A DNA stretch of 64,000 nucleotides from JBDRDI01 sp043820875 (GTDB taxonomy: Bacteria; Patescibacteriota; Patescibacteriia; Patescibacteriales; UBA12075), in assembly GCA_043820875.1 (NCBI GenBank), contig JBDRDI010000034.1:1-64000 (forward strand). Direction: 5' to 3'. Below the pieces are notes generated by a model. That model was not told where the DNA came from. It did no database searches and saw nothing but the letters and a program-made list of their open reading frames with translations. Made by a program: the position numbers and the translations under genes. Shown here one piece after another: positions 47,632 through 57,247 of the stretch; the stretch's first letter is position 1; every line of letters starts with the position of its first letter.

Positions 47632-48657
47632 TTAGTTCAAAGCAAGACAGCAATCAACTTTTAATTTTCGCCAGTCAGCGAATTTTTTATTGTGTGTTTT
47701 AAAACATCCGGCCGCGGCGATCATGGCTGCGTTGTCTGTTGTGTAGGCCAAATCCGGCATGACAAATTCTATGTCCGATTTTTTAACTGCTGAAGAGAGT
47801 TGCGCGCGCAGTTCGCGGTTCGCGGAAACGCCCCCTGAGAGCATGATTGTTTTTGCTTTGTATTTTTTGCTCGCGTTTATAGTTTTATGAATCAAAACAT
47901 CAATCACGGCCTGTTGCAATTCGGCACAATACTCTGGAATTTTATTTTTCCAAAGTTTATCTTTTTGCAAAGCGTAACGAAGCGCGGTTTTGAGACCGGA
48001 AAAAGAAAAATCAAAGTTGGGAGAGTCCAACATCGGTCGCGGAAGTTTTGTGATATTTTTTTTCGCGCGCTTCGCGTATTCGGAAATAATCGGTCCGCCA
48101 GGATAGCCGATTTCCATAAGTTTTGCGGATTTATCAAAAGCTTCACCGGCCGCGTCGTCGCGCGTTTCGCCGATTGTTTCTATCTTTCCATTCTTTTTCA
48201 TTAAAGCAAGCAAGGTATGTCCGCCCGACACTGTCAAAACAAGCGCTGGAAATTTTATTTTTCCATAATCGCCGATGAAATTGGCACGAATATGACCCTC
48301 AATATGATTGATACCGACAACCGGCACGTTCCAGATGTATGACAAAGTCTTTGCCGTTTCAATTCCCGCGATTAAAGACGTGACCAATCCTGGTCCGATT
48401 GTCACTGCAATACAATCAATTTTTTTCGGCGCCTCGCTTTTTTTTATTTTCGCTTTTTCCAGCGCCTCATTGATAACCGGCAGAATATTCAAAACATGCT
48501 CCCGCGCCGCGACCTCGGGAACAACTCCGCCGTATTTTTTATGTATTTCAATTTGAGAAGAAACAATGTCGGATAATATCTTTATCTTTCCGTTTTTATG
48601 CTCCGCGATTGCGGCCGCGGTTTCATCACAACTTGTTTCTATGCCAAGTATTTTCAT
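47632..48657 (-). CDS. tsaD: tRNA threonylcarbamoyladenosine synthase subunit TsaD
   Basis: A 341-residue ASKHA-fold protein: GIETSCDETAAAI, metal-binding GINHIEGH (His near 109 and 113), LVLTVSGGHT, DDAAGEAFDK and MLSGGVSANRELR. It transfers the threonylcarbamoyl group to A37 of ANN-decoding tRNAs with TsaB and TsaE. It is complete and stands alone on its strand. Confidence 0.95.
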   Translation of the reverse strand: MKILGIETSCDETAAAIAEHKNGKIKILSDIVSSQIEIHKKYGGVVPEVAAREHVLNILPVINEALEKAKIKKSEAPKKIDCIAVTIGPGLVTSLIAGIETAKTLSYIWNVPVVGINHIEGHIRANFIGDYGKIKFPALVLTVSGGHTLLALMKKNGKIETIGETRDDAAGEAFDKSAKLMEIGYPGGPIISEYAKRAKKNITKLPRPMLDSPNFDFSFSGLKTALRYALQKDKLWKNKIPEYCAELQQAVIDVLIHKTINASKKYKAKTIMLSGGVSANRELRAQLSSAVKKSDIEFVMPDLAYTTDNAAMIAAAGCFKTHNKKFADWRKLKVDCCLALN

Positions 48658-48690
48658 ATTAATATTTAAGCATGAATTAGTTTTAAAGTA

Positions 48691-48721
48691 AAATAAAAAC
48701 CCGAACGTTATTCTGTTCGGG
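48691..48721 (-). terminator. Terminator after tRNA-Glu
   Basis: On the minus strand CCCGAAC (48721-48715) pairs with GTTCGGG (48706-48700), followed by a T run. Confidence 0.8.
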
Positions 48722-48815
48722 CTCGAAGATTAAACCACCCAATTCACGCATCTATTAAAAATAAATAAGCGAATCGGAAAGTTTAAAATTATTTTGCCAA
48801 TGAATTGTCCCCGCT

Positions 48816-48850
48816 GACTTTCGACTTTCGACTTTTGGCTTTCGACTTCG
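48816..48850. repeat. Tandem heptamer repeat beside tRNA-Glu
   Basis: Five degenerate units of GACTTTC (one GACTTTT, one GGCTTTC, one GACTTCG), the same array as at 5067-5100 beside tRNA-His. Confidence 0.8.
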
Positions 48851-48853
48851 TTG

Positions 48854-48925
48854 TGACGCCACGGGGAATCGAACCCCGATTACCAGGATGAAAACCTGGT
48901 GTCCTAACCGTTAGACGATGGCGCC
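48854..48925 (-). tRNA. tRNA-Glu(TTC)
   Basis: Acceptor GGCGCCA/TGGCGTC (one G-T pair), anticodon stem CCAGG/CCTGG enclosing TTTTCAT (anticodon TTC), T-arm CGGGGTTCGATTCCCCG, discriminator A. CCA is not encoded. Confidence 0.95.
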
Positions 48926-49086
48926 TTTTTATAAATAATAAAGTCCTTGAATAAGGACTAATGTGATTATAAGCCAAAAGAACGAGAAAGTCAATATATA
49001 TGATGCAAATTTACGAATGATGCACGAATCTACAAATATAAAATTATTCGTATATTTACAAATTTACATTGAATTTGCGGATTGGC

Positions 49087-50157
49087 TTATTTTAATTGTT
49101 CTTTAAACCAATCCACCCAAGGAATTTTTATCGGATCAACTTTGTTTAAAATGCCCAAGTAATACGTAATCCATCCGCCAAGCTGTAATAACTCAAAAGC
49201 TTGTTCCAGTTTTGTTTCGCCCCGAAGTTCGTGAGAAACAGTTTTGATTTTATTTTTTTCCGCGACTTGTTGGGTGAGCTTGCTTCTTTTTTGAATGCGC
49301 GGATTGTAAAGCGCGGAATTGAAAAATACAAAGATTAAGTTCTTTTGATTATTTTTTGGATTAGAAAGTCCTTCCATGGTGTAATGATTCAGTTCGGGGA
49401 GAGTAAGGTAGCTTGCGAAATTTTTGGAGCTTTCGCAAGTCTGATTTCTGATCACATGCAGGTTACCACTCAAAAATTCAGCGCCAACATAAATCGCTTC
49501 TCGTCCGTGAATGCTTTGCGCCAACTGTTTGGCAATATTATTTTTTGTTTTTATTTCCAAACCCAATTGTTCGCCCCACGCTTTCATTTTATTCAAAATA
49601 ACGTTCATCTCATCATTACCTAATTTAAAAACGCCTGCTTTTGCGAGCATACTCATTATGCCAAAAACACCGTATCCCACGCCAAGACGTGGTTGATTGG
49701 ACGGATTCTCTTTTGGCAAAAAACGATATCCGGGAATATTATGCTCATCCATTATCTTTGCTAATTTATTTTCACTGTCCGAAGTAATGGTCAAAATTTT
49801 CGCGCCTCTTTTTTCCACTTCCGAAAAAACAGAAATCGGCTCTTCGGTTGTGCCGGAGTAGGAAGAAATAATATAAAGAGTTTTGTCATCCACATGATTT
49901 GGCACGGAATATCCAGGGCAGATTTCCAGCGGAATTTTCAACTTATCTTCCAACGCCGCTTGAATAAGGCGCGCGCCCAAGTTTGAACCGCCCATGCCAT
50001 TGACGACAACATGCGTGATGTTTTTATAGTCTTCCGGAATAACAATGGAATCAATTTCTTCTTGAACATGTTTAATCTGCGCCGGCAAGCTTTCAATTGA
50101 TTTGGCAACAACCAACTCTTTGTCCAATTTTTTGATTTTTTCAATATTGTCTAACAT
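49087..50157 (-). CDS. Bifunctional phosphoglucose/phosphomannose isomerase-like (SIS domain)
   Basis: A 356-residue protein with SIS motifs HVVVNGMGGSNLGARLI (about 47-63), SSYSGTTEEPIS (about 98-109) and a C-terminal SIS domain with catalytic-like His and Glu (PELNHYTMEGLSN, around 251-263). Archaeal-type PGI/PMI enzymes interconvert glucose-6-P, fructose-6-P and mannose-6-P. It is probably the source of hexose-P for the polyglucan genes. Confidence 0.88.
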   Translation of the reverse strand: MLDNIEKIKKLDKELVVAKSIESLPAQIKHVQEEIDSIVIPEDYKNITHVVVNGMGGSNLGARLIQAALEDKLKIPLEICPGYSVPNHVDDKTLYIISSYSGTTEEPISVFSEVEKRGAKILTITSDSENKLAKIMDEHNIPGYRFLPKENPSNQPRLGVGYGVFGIMSMLAKAGVFKLGNDEMNVILNKMKAWGEQLGLEIKTKNNIAKQLAQSIHGREAIYVGAEFLSGNLHVIRNQTCESSKNFASYLTLPELNHYTMEGLSNPKNNQKNLIFVFFNSALYNPRIQKRSKLTQQVAEKNKIKTVSHELRGETKLEQAFELLQLGGWITYYLGILNKVDPIKIPWVDWFKEQLK

Positions 50158-50362
50158 AATTTTATTTTAGCATAGTTAAGGATAAAGTTTAAATAAAATT
50201 TATTTTGCTTAACAAGCCATATCCAAACTATTTGATTCCTTCTTTTTGCATTATATAATGATTCATCCCGCTTTGGCAAATAAGAATTATAAAAATATTC
50301 TATTGCTTTTTGTTTAATTAAATGTTAAATTCTGTTATAATATTAATACTTTATACTTTTGT

Positions 50363-51085
50363 ATGTCCGGACATTCTAAATGGTCAAAAATTAAAAGGAA
50401 AAAAGGTACTGCTGATGTAAAGCGGGGAACTTTATTTACAAAGTTGGGTAAATTGATAACTATGGTGGCCAGAGATAAAGGTGGGGATTTAGATACAAAT
50501 TTTGCTTTGCGCATGGCCGTGGAAAAAGCTCGCGGAGCGAATATGCCGAAAGAAAATATTGAAAGAGCGATCAAAAAAGGTATTGGAGGAACAGACGGGG
50601 AGCAAATTCAAGAATATATTTATGAAGGAGTAGGGCCACTTGGCTCACAGTTTATTGTTAAAGCTTTGTCAGATAATAGAAACAGAAGTGCTTCGGAAAT
50701 TCGCCATATTTTTTCCAAACACGGCGGATCATTATCCGCGGTAATGTGGAATTTTGAGCTGAAAGGAGTGATTGAGATAGATAAAAAAAAGTTAAAAGAA
50801 AAAAATATAAAAACAGACGAGTTTGAATTGGAATTGATTGAAGCCGGCGCGGACGATATTAAGACTAACGAGGATGTAATAATTGTTTTGACCAAGGCGG
50901 GAGACTTACAAAGCGTGAAAAAGTTTTTGGAAGAAAAGGGTGTTGAAACAGAAAGCGCGGAAATTGAATATGCTGCCAAAGAAGAAGTTGAAATTTCCGA
51001 ATCGGACCGCGAAAAGATTGAAAGTTTTATTGAAGAATTAGAAGACAATGAAGATGTGGGGGATTATTACACTAACGTGAAATAA
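50363..51085 (+). CDS. yebC: YebC/PmpR family translational/transcriptional regulator
   Basis: A 240-residue protein: MSGHSKWSKIKRKKG, GGDLDTNFALRMAVEKA, YEGVGPLGSQFIVKAL and DAEYAAKEEVEISESDREKI-like tail with an acidic end. YebC family proteins bind DNA or ease translation at polyproline. It is directly upstream of ruvC, the usual neighbourhood. It is complete. Confidence 0.95.
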   Translation: MSGHSKWSKIKRKKGTADVKRGTLFTKLGKLITMVARDKGGDLDTNFALRMAVEKARGANMPKENIERAIKKGIGGTDGEQIQEYIYEGVGPLGSQFIVKALSDNRNRSASEIRHIFSKHGGSLSAVMWNFELKGVIEIDKKKLKEKNIKTDEFELELIEAGADDIKTNEDVIIVLTKAGDLQSVKKFLEEKGVETESAEIEYAAKEEVEISESDREKIESFIEELEDNEDVGDYYTNVK

Positions 51086-51111
51086 TCATCAGTCATCAAT
51101 ATTTTATTATT

Positions 51112-51600
51112 ATGAAAAAAATAATTTTGGGAATTGATCCAGGCATTGCCGATACCGGTTTTGGGGTTATTGAAAAAGATGAAAGAAGTAAATTAAAATG
51201 CCTTTGCTACGGTTCAATAAAAACAAAAGCCAAGAGTCCCTTGCCTGACCGATTGGAAAAATTAAGCGTAGAATTGGATGAAATAATAAAAAAATATAAA
51301 CCCGATTTGATTGCGGTGGAGCAATTGTTTTTTTGTAAGAACGTAAAGACAGCATTGATTGTTGGGCACGCGCGCGGAGTGGTTTTGCTTATTGCCAGAA
51401 AAAATAAAACGCAGATTACGGAATTTACTCCGTTGCAAATCAAGCAAGCAGTATCTTCTTATGGTCGCTCCGAAAAAGCGCAAGTTCAAAAAATGGTGAA
51501 ATTAATATTAAATTTAAAAGAAATACCAAAACCGGATGACGCAGCCGACGCTTTAGCAGCGGCCATCTGCGCGTCCTCTCAAATATGCAAAAAAAATTAA
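51112..51600 (+). CDS. ruvC: Holliday junction resolvase RuvC
   Basis: A 162-residue RuvC with acidic active site residues in GIDPGIADTGFG (Asp near 8), AVEQLFF (Glu near 69) and KPDDAADALAAAIC (Asp pair near 142-145). It cuts junctions made by RecA. It overlaps the next gene by 16 bases. Confidence 0.95.
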   Translation: MKKIILGIDPGIADTGFGVIEKDERSKLKCLCYGSIKTKAKSPLPDRLEKLSVELDEIIKKYKPDLIAVEQLFFCKNVKTALIVGHARGVVLLIARKNKTQITEFTPLQIKQAVSSYGRSEKAQVQKMVKLILNLKEIPKPDDAADALAAAICASSQICKKN

Positions 51601-53060
51601 AAATAGTTTCCATATCTTCCGAACTCTCACCGTTTTTCAAGGCGGGAGGGTTGGCTGATGTCTGTCGCAGTTTGCCGAAAGCTTTAAAGAGATTGGGACA
51701 CGATGTTATTGCCATTACACCTCTTTACGGCAAAATAATTGATGTGAAAAAAAATAATTTCAAGCTCATTTATGAAAACGTGGAAATTTTTTTGAATTCG
51801 AAAGAGTCCATAAAAGTAAATTATTGGAAAGGATATTCAATGAAAGGCCTGCCGGTTTATTTTATTGAAAATAAAAAATATTTTTCACAAAAAGTAAATC
51901 TTTATGGCTCAAAGCATGAAAATGTTCGTTTTTTGATTTTTGATGTTGCGGCCTTGAAGCTTTTGTCGCTCTTAAAGTTTGAAGCAGACATTGTCCATTG
52001 CCATGATTGGCCAACAGGACTTATCCCTTTTTATTTAAAAACCGATTTTAGATATTCAAAAACTTTGAGAAACGCCAAAACGGTTTTTACCATTCATAAT
52101 TTGGTTTTTCAAATGGGCATGAACTGGTGGGAAGTGCCTGTTGAAAAAAAAGATGACGGAAAAAAAAGAATTCCTCATATTGGCGATCCCAACATTGAAT
52201 ATATAAATTTTGTAAAAAGAGCCATTCTTTCGGCAGATATTATCAGTACGGTTAGCGAGCAATACCGTGAGGAAATTATGACCAAGAATTTCGGCCAAGC
52301 CTTGCAAAAGATTTTAAAAAATCGTGAAGATAGATTATTTGGTATTATTAACGGTATTGATTATAACGCCTATAATCCGGAAAAGGATAAAGGAATTTAT
52401 AGAAAATATAATCATAAAAAAATACACCGGAAAAAATTAAACAAAGAATATCTGCAAAAAAAATTCGGTTTGCCGGTTGACGCCGATATCCCGATAATAG
52501 CCGCCACTTCGCGCGTGACTTTTCAAAAGGGATTTACATTGATTTTGGAAATTATAGATTCGCTTTTAAAATTGGAAATGCAGTTTATCGTTATCGGCGC
52601 CGGCAGTAAAGATTATATAAGCGCTTTAAAAAAAGCGGAAAAGAAATATCCAAAAAAACTTGTGGTCATTCCGTCTCATGAAGAAAATCAAAAATATGAA
52701 ACATTGGTTTACGCCGGTTCGGATTTCTTTCTCTTGCCTTCGCACCACGAACCTTGTGGCATCAACCAGCTGATTGCCATGCGCTACGGATGCGTGCCGA
52801 TTGTGCGAAAGGTTGGAGGATTGCGTGATACGGTAAAGAATTTTGATCCGACCATAAACAAAGGCACGGGATTTTCTTTTGCGCAATTTGATAAATTTTT
52901 ATTGTTTGGAGCCATTGAACGCGCTTTGGAAACATATAAGCATAAACACATTTGGAGAAATATTGTTGTCCATTGTATGAAAGAATCAAGCTCGTGGGAA
53001 ATCCCGGCCAAAAAATACGTCGCGCTTTTTAGAAAAGCGATGCGTTTTGAGAAAAAATAA
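51585..53060 (+). CDS. glgA: Glycogen/starch synthase (GT5), first copy
   Basis: A 491-residue GT-B enzyme: N-terminal SSELSPFFKAGGLADVCRSL (Lys-x-Gly-Gly for ADP-glucose), HCHDWPTGLIPFYL, ATSRVTFQKGFTLIL and the C-terminal HHEPCGINQLIAMRYG with the retaining-transferase Glu. It adds glucosyl units from NDP-glucose to alpha-1,4-glucan. It overlaps ruvC by 16 bases and leads the polyglucan cluster. Confidence 0.9.
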   Translation: MQKKLKIVSISSELSPFFKAGGLADVCRSLPKALKRLGHDVIAITPLYGKIIDVKKNNFKLIYENVEIFLNSKESIKVNYWKGYSMKGLPVYFIENKKYFSQKVNLYGSKHENVRFLIFDVAALKLLSLLKFEADIVHCHDWPTGLIPFYLKTDFRYSKTLRNAKTVFTIHNLVFQMGMNWWEVPVEKKDDGKKRIPHIGDPNIEYINFVKRAILSADIISTVSEQYREEIMTKNFGQALQKILKNREDRLFGIINGIDYNAYNPEKDKGIYRKYNHKKIHRKKLNKEYLQKKFGLPVDADIPIIAATSRVTFQKGFTLILEIIDSLLKLEMQFIVIGAGSKDYISALKKAEKKYPKKLVVIPSHEENQKYETLVYAGSDFFLLPSHHEPCGINQLIAMRYGCVPIVRKVGGLRDTVKNFDPTINKGTGFSFAQFDKFLLFGAIERALETYKHKHIWRNIVVHCMKESSSWEIPAKKYVALFRKAMRFEKK

Positions 53061-53063
53061 TTT

Positions 53064-54227
53064 ATGCGTTGGATAAATTTTTTACATTGCTACCAGCCGG
53101 CAAACAGTAGCGCTCAGATGATTGAAGAGGCGACTGAAAAAAGCTATATGCGGATTGTTCGCGCGCTGGAAGAGCATGATAATATAAAATTTAATATGAA
53201 CATCAATGGATGTTTGTTTTTGCGCTGGGAAGAATTGGGCTACGGAGATTTAATCAAAAGAATAAAAAATTTAGTGGAAAAGAAAAAAATTGAATTGACC
53301 GGCACAGCTTGTTATCACCCCCTCTTGCCTCTTGTCCCGAAAGAAGAGATTGAGGCGCAGATTGAAGAAAATGAAACAATTTTAAAAAAACATTTTGGAA
53401 AAGATTTTAAGCCCTTTGGATTTTTTCTGCCTGAGATGGCTTATAGCAAAGAAGCCGCCAGAGTTATCAGAAAAAAAGGATATAAGTGGATTATTTTGGA
53501 CGAGATTGCCTATGACGGCAGATTGAATCAGCCACCAAACAATAAAATTTATCTGGACAAGGCCAGTGGATTAAAAGTGATTTTTCGTCAGCGCGCATTA
53601 TCCAATAAATATGTTCCGGAAGCCATATTGAAACAACTTGAAGAAGATGAGGATAATTTGGCGATTACGGCGACTGACGGAGAGCTTTATGGATTTCGGC
53701 ACATGGATCACACAGCTGAATTTGAAAAACTTTTAAAAAATAAAAATTTACGCACTGAGTTGATTAGCGATTTTATTTCCGATAATGAAGACAGGGAAAT
53801 AAAAATTGTTCCTTGCAGTTGGGAATCAACCGAAGAAGATTTGCAAGACGGCCAGCCGTACGCTCTATGGATTAACAGCAAAAATCAAATTCAAAAAAAA
53901 CTTTGGCAATTGGCGGAATTGGCTTATCGGGAAGTTGACGCGCATCGGGCGGATAAAAATTATGATTGGGCTCGGTGGCACCTCTCTCGCGGTTTGGCCA
54001 GCTGTACTTTTTGGTGGGCGTCCGAGAGGGATTTCAGAAAAACTTTCGGACCTTTGGCTTGGAATCCTGATGAGATAGAGCGCGGAGCGAACGATTTATT
54101 GCGTGCCATCCGATCTTTGGACGAAAAAAGCACCTTGTCCGCGAAAGTTCAAGCGGAAAAAATTTTTGCAGATATGCTGGAAAAAATTTGGGAAAAGCAT
54201 TGGACGCGGTATTGGCGGGTTGTCTGA
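53064..54227 (+). CDS. Glycoside hydrolase family 57 enzyme
   Basis: A 387-residue protein of the GH57 (beta/alpha)7 barrel type: FLHCYQPANS near the N terminus, FGFFLPEMAYS with nucleophile Glu (about 118), and TDGELYGFRHMDH with acid Asp (about 204). GH57 enzymes cleave or transfer alpha-glucans (amylase, 4-alpha-glucanotransferase, or branching). It starts 3 bases after the synthase stop. It may tailor the polymer from the two GT5 enzymes. Confidence 0.85.
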   Translation: MRWINFLHCYQPANSSAQMIEEATEKSYMRIVRALEEHDNIKFNMNINGCLFLRWEELGYGDLIKRIKNLVEKKKIELTGTACYHPLLPLVPKEEIEAQIEENETILKKHFGKDFKPFGFFLPEMAYSKEAARVIRKKGYKWIILDEIAYDGRLNQPPNNKIYLDKASGLKVIFRQRALSNKYVPEAILKQLEEDEDNLAITATDGELYGFRHMDHTAEFEKLLKNKNLRTELISDFISDNEDREIKIVPCSWESTEEDLQDGQPYALWINSKNQIQKKLWQLAELAYREVDAHRADKNYDWARWHLSRGLASCTFWWASERDFRKTFGPLAWNPDEIERGANDLLRAIRSLDEKSTLSAKVQAEKIFADMLEKIWEKHWTRYWRVV

Positions 54228-54269
54228 ATCAGGATTCAAGACAAAAATAATCAAAATTTAGACAATTAT

Positions 54270-55304
54270 ATGAACATAATTTTAAATCTATTTGACGAAA
54301 AATACGTGATTGGTTTGTTCACGAAAGAAATTTTGCCGAAATATCCGGAATTCAAGAAAATTGAATCCGTCAAAATAAAAGGCCATAAAGAAATGATTTG
54401 GGAAAAAACCTATCATGTGGTTGTTGAATTCAGAACCGTTTTTTTGGCTCACGACGGCAAGAAAAAAACTTTGCCCATTTTTTGTTCGGCGCATAGTGAA
54501 GAGCCGAGAGAAAATGTTTATGTTGCTTTGGATTTTTTATGGAAACGCGGATTTGGCCGCGGATGTTTGACCATTCCGCACCCTTTGTTTTATTCAAAAT
54601 ATTTCAGAGCAGTTTTTTATAGGGGGGCGCCTGGAAATGATCTCTACCATTATATTGGAAAATCAGATTTTGAAAACATTGAGGCGGTAATTGTAAAGGC
54701 TGCTTTGTGGTTTTCCAAATTGCACAGCATTAACACGGTAGGCGCGGAAAATTTTAATAAAGAAAACAGCCGTATTCGAACAGTCTTTCCGGGAGTGGAA
54801 CATATTTTTTTCAGAATAAAAGAAGATTTTCCGGAATACTTTGATATTTATGAAAAATTTTATAAATTAGCGATTGAAAAAGAAGAAAAATTTTTAAATT
54901 CCGCTCCGAAGCACTGGTTGATTCACGGTGACGCGCATCCGGAAAATATTATTAGAATGGACAAGAAAAAAATCGCGGTAATTGATTTTACGGACATTTG
55001 TCTGGCGGATTTCGCCCGCGACCTCGGTTCTTTTTGTCAGCAGGTTGAATATATGTGTGATAGAAAAATCGCCGATAAGAGCTACGCGCAAAAAGCGAAA
55101 AATATTTTTTTGGAAAACTATTTGAAAGATAGAAAAATAGAAATGGACGATAGTTTGCAAAAACGTATGGACATTTATTATTATTGGACTGCGATGCGCA
55201 CTTCCACTTTCTTTTTGATAAAAAGCGGAAACGAACCGGAAAGGGCTCGAAATTTGATTAGAAAAGTGAAAGAAGCAATCAGCGATGGGTTGTTTGATTT
55301 TTAA
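54270..55304 (+). CDS. Phosphotransferase/kinase of the APH fold
   Basis: A 344-residue protein of the aminoglycoside-phosphotransferase/maltokinase superfamily: WLIHGDAHPENII (about 212-224, catalytic Asp) and AVIDFTDICLADFARDLGS (metal-binding Asp). The N-terminal lobe is unusual. Its position between GH57 and PHP genes suggests a sugar or polyglucan kinase, such as a maltokinase-like role, but the substrate cannot be told. Confidence 0.75.
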   Translation: MNIILNLFDEKYVIGLFTKEILPKYPEFKKIESVKIKGHKEMIWEKTYHVVVEFRTVFLAHDGKKKTLPIFCSAHSEEPRENVYVALDFLWKRGFGRGCLTIPHPLFYSKYFRAVFYRGAPGNDLYHYIGKSDFENIEAVIVKAALWFSKLHSINTVGAENFNKENSRIRTVFPGVEHIFFRIKEDFPEYFDIYEKFYKLAIEKEEKFLNSAPKHWLIHGDAHPENIIRMDKKKIAVIDFTDICLADFARDLGSFCQQVEYMCDRKIADKSYAQKAKNIFLENYLKDRKIEMDDSLQKRMDIYYYWTAMRTSTFFLIKSGNEPERARNLIRKVKEAISDGLFDF

Positions 55305-55319
55305 AATAATTTTAATTTT

Positions 55320-56195
55320 ATGTTTATAGACTTACAGCTTCATTCAACTTATTCGGATGGATATTTGACGCCAACCGAATTGGCCGGATTTTGCGTTAAG
55401 AATAATATCAAGATTGCTTCGCTCACCGACCATAATACTGTGAGCGGTTTTGGCGAATTTAAAAACGCTTGCGCGCGAAAAGGTATTAAGCCGATTTGTG
55501 GAATGGAGCTTTATTGTAAATTGGCGCACAGAAGATTTAATATCCTTTGGTATAATTTTGAATATAAAAATCCGGAACTTCATAAAATGTTGCGTGACAG
55601 TCAAATAAGAAGAAGAAGATGTATGCGGTCGTTTTTACAAAAGCTTTCCAAGCGTGGTTTAAAAATTAATATTGACCGTGTACTTGATAAATACACTCAT
55701 TATATTCCGATTAATCACGTTATTGATGATATTATGGCTGAGAGTAGTAATGTAAAAAAAATAAAAAAACATTTTGGGAAAAAAATAATCAGAGAAGAAA
55801 ATATTATTAAAGAATATTTTTATAATAAAGAAATCGGCATACTTCGCGACAACCTTATTGATTTTAAAAAAATTGTGAGACTTCGAAAAGAAATCGGTGG
55901 ACAGCTTGTTTTGTGCCATCCGGCGAAACACCGCACGATTGATATCGTTTTTTGGGAGAAATTGAAGAAGCTTGGCTTGGATGGAATTGAAGTCCTGTCT
56001 CCGCATCATTCCGTTGGATCGGTAATGGCTATTCAAAATTTTGCCAAAACGTCAGGACTTGTTGAAACCGGAGGATCTGATTTTCATCGGGTTGAAAGAT
56101 CGGAATTCTCATTGCAAAATTCTTGGCAGTATTTTAAAATTGACGCGAAAAATTTAAGAGGCGTGGAGAAAGTGGTTGGGAAAATAAATAAGTAA
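55320..56195 (+). CDS. PHP-domain metallo-hydrolase
   Basis: A 291-residue PHP protein with metal-binding motifs DLQLHSTYSDG (His-x-His), SLTDHNT, GMELYC, LCHPAKH and GSDFHR. Homologues dephosphorylate nucleotides or histidinol-P, or remove phosphate from sugar chains. It is 15 bases after the kinase gene and 2 before the pyruvyl transferase. Confidence 0.85.
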   Translation: MFIDLQLHSTYSDGYLTPTELAGFCVKNNIKIASLTDHNTVSGFGEFKNACARKGIKPICGMELYCKLAHRRFNILWYNFEYKNPELHKMLRDSQIRRRRCMRSFLQKLSKRGLKINIDRVLDKYTHYIPINHVIDDIMAESSNVKKIKKHFGKKIIREENIIKEYFYNKEIGILRDNLIDFKKIVRLRKEIGGQLVLCHPAKHRTIDIVFWEKLKKLGLDGIEVLSPHHSVGSVMAIQNFAKTSGLVETGGSDFHRVERSEFSLQNSWQYFKIDAKNLRGVEKVVGKINK

Positions 56196-56197
56196 AA

Positions 56198-57247
56198 ATG
56201 AAAAAAAGATTAAAAATAGCGCATATTCATGTTTGGGATAAAAAAAATAAAGGAGACCTCGGGATAGTCTTGGCCGTGCAAGATATCTTAAAAAAACATT
56301 TTCAAGGCGCTTGTTTTTTTGATTTTCCGGTAGAGACGCTGAAAAAGGCGGACAAAAAAATAATAGACAAAATAAATAAGCAAGATTTGCTAATCATCGG
56401 CGGTGGCGGAATTTTATACAGATATTTTTTGCCTTTTGATAAAAAAATAATTTCTTCCATTAAAATTCCGATTGTAATTTTTGGCATTGGCTATATTAGG
56501 GAATCCGGTTCCAAAAAATTAAACGAAGAAGAGGTAAAAAGCATCAAGCTTCTCGTCGAGAGAGCGAACTTGGTGGGAGTGAGAGACTATTATACAAAAA
56601 TATTTTTAATAAAATCTGGAATACAAAAAGATAAAATAAATCTGCTTGGCGATCCGGCAGTGTTGCTCGGTGAAGAAAGGCCAAAAAATTTCAAATTAAA
56701 ATCAGGCGTAAAAATCGGTCTAAATTTAAATTATTCAGGTTGGCTGGGTTTTGGTCCGCGGGAGGAAGATATTTTAAAAGCATACAATGAAGTGGCTCAT
56801 TATTTTCAAAAAAAATATGACGCGCAAATTTATTATTTGATGCACCACCCGGGAGAAAAAAATATAATTGGCAAGCTTGATATTTCAAACATGAAAGTAG
56901 TTGATTTAAATGCTTATGAACAGAAATATATTTATGGACAGTTGAATTTAGTGATTGGTATGATGTTGCATTCCTGCGTGATGGCTTTTGGCGCCGGAAC
57001 TCCGGAAATAAACGTGGTGTATGATCTTAGAAATAAAAATTTTGCCAAATTTATCGGTTGTCCGGAATTAACAGTAGAGCTTTCCGACTTGAAGTCTGGC
57101 GAGCTGATTAAAAAAGCGAAAATGGTGTTTGGAAAAGAAGTGGAATATAGAAAAAAATTTGCCAAACGAAAAAAGGAAATTATAAAAATGCACGAAAAAT
57201 ATCTTCAAAAAATTGAAAGATTATTAAATGAACAAGAAAAAAAATAA
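56198..57247 (+). CDS. Polysaccharide pyruvyl transferase (CsaB-like)
   Basis: A 349-residue GT-B-like protein with IIGGGGILYRYF, DPAVLLGEERPKNF, YYLMHHPGEKN and VIGMMLHSCVMAFGAGTPEIN (the signature G-x-R/L-x-H-S). Family members add ketal pyruvate to secondary cell wall polysaccharide to anchor S-layer proteins. It overlaps the second GT5 gene by 20 bases. This links the cluster to a surface polymer rather than to storage alone. Confidence 0.8.
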   Translation: MKKRLKIAHIHVWDKKNKGDLGIVLAVQDILKKHFQGACFFDFPVETLKKADKKIIDKINKQDLLIIGGGGILYRYFLPFDKKIISSIKIPIVIFGIGYIRESGSKKLNEEEVKSIKLLVERANLVGVRDYYTKIFLIKSGIQKDKINLLGDPAVLLGEERPKNFKLKSGVKIGLNLNYSGWLGFGPREEDILKAYNEVAHYFQKKYDAQIYYLMHHPGEKNIIGKLDISNMKVVDLNAYEQKYIYGQLNLVIGMMLHSCVMAFGAGTPEINVVYDLRNKNFAKFIGCPELTVELSDLKSGELIKKAKMVFGKEVEYRKKFAKRKKEIIKMHEKYLQKIERLLNEQEKK

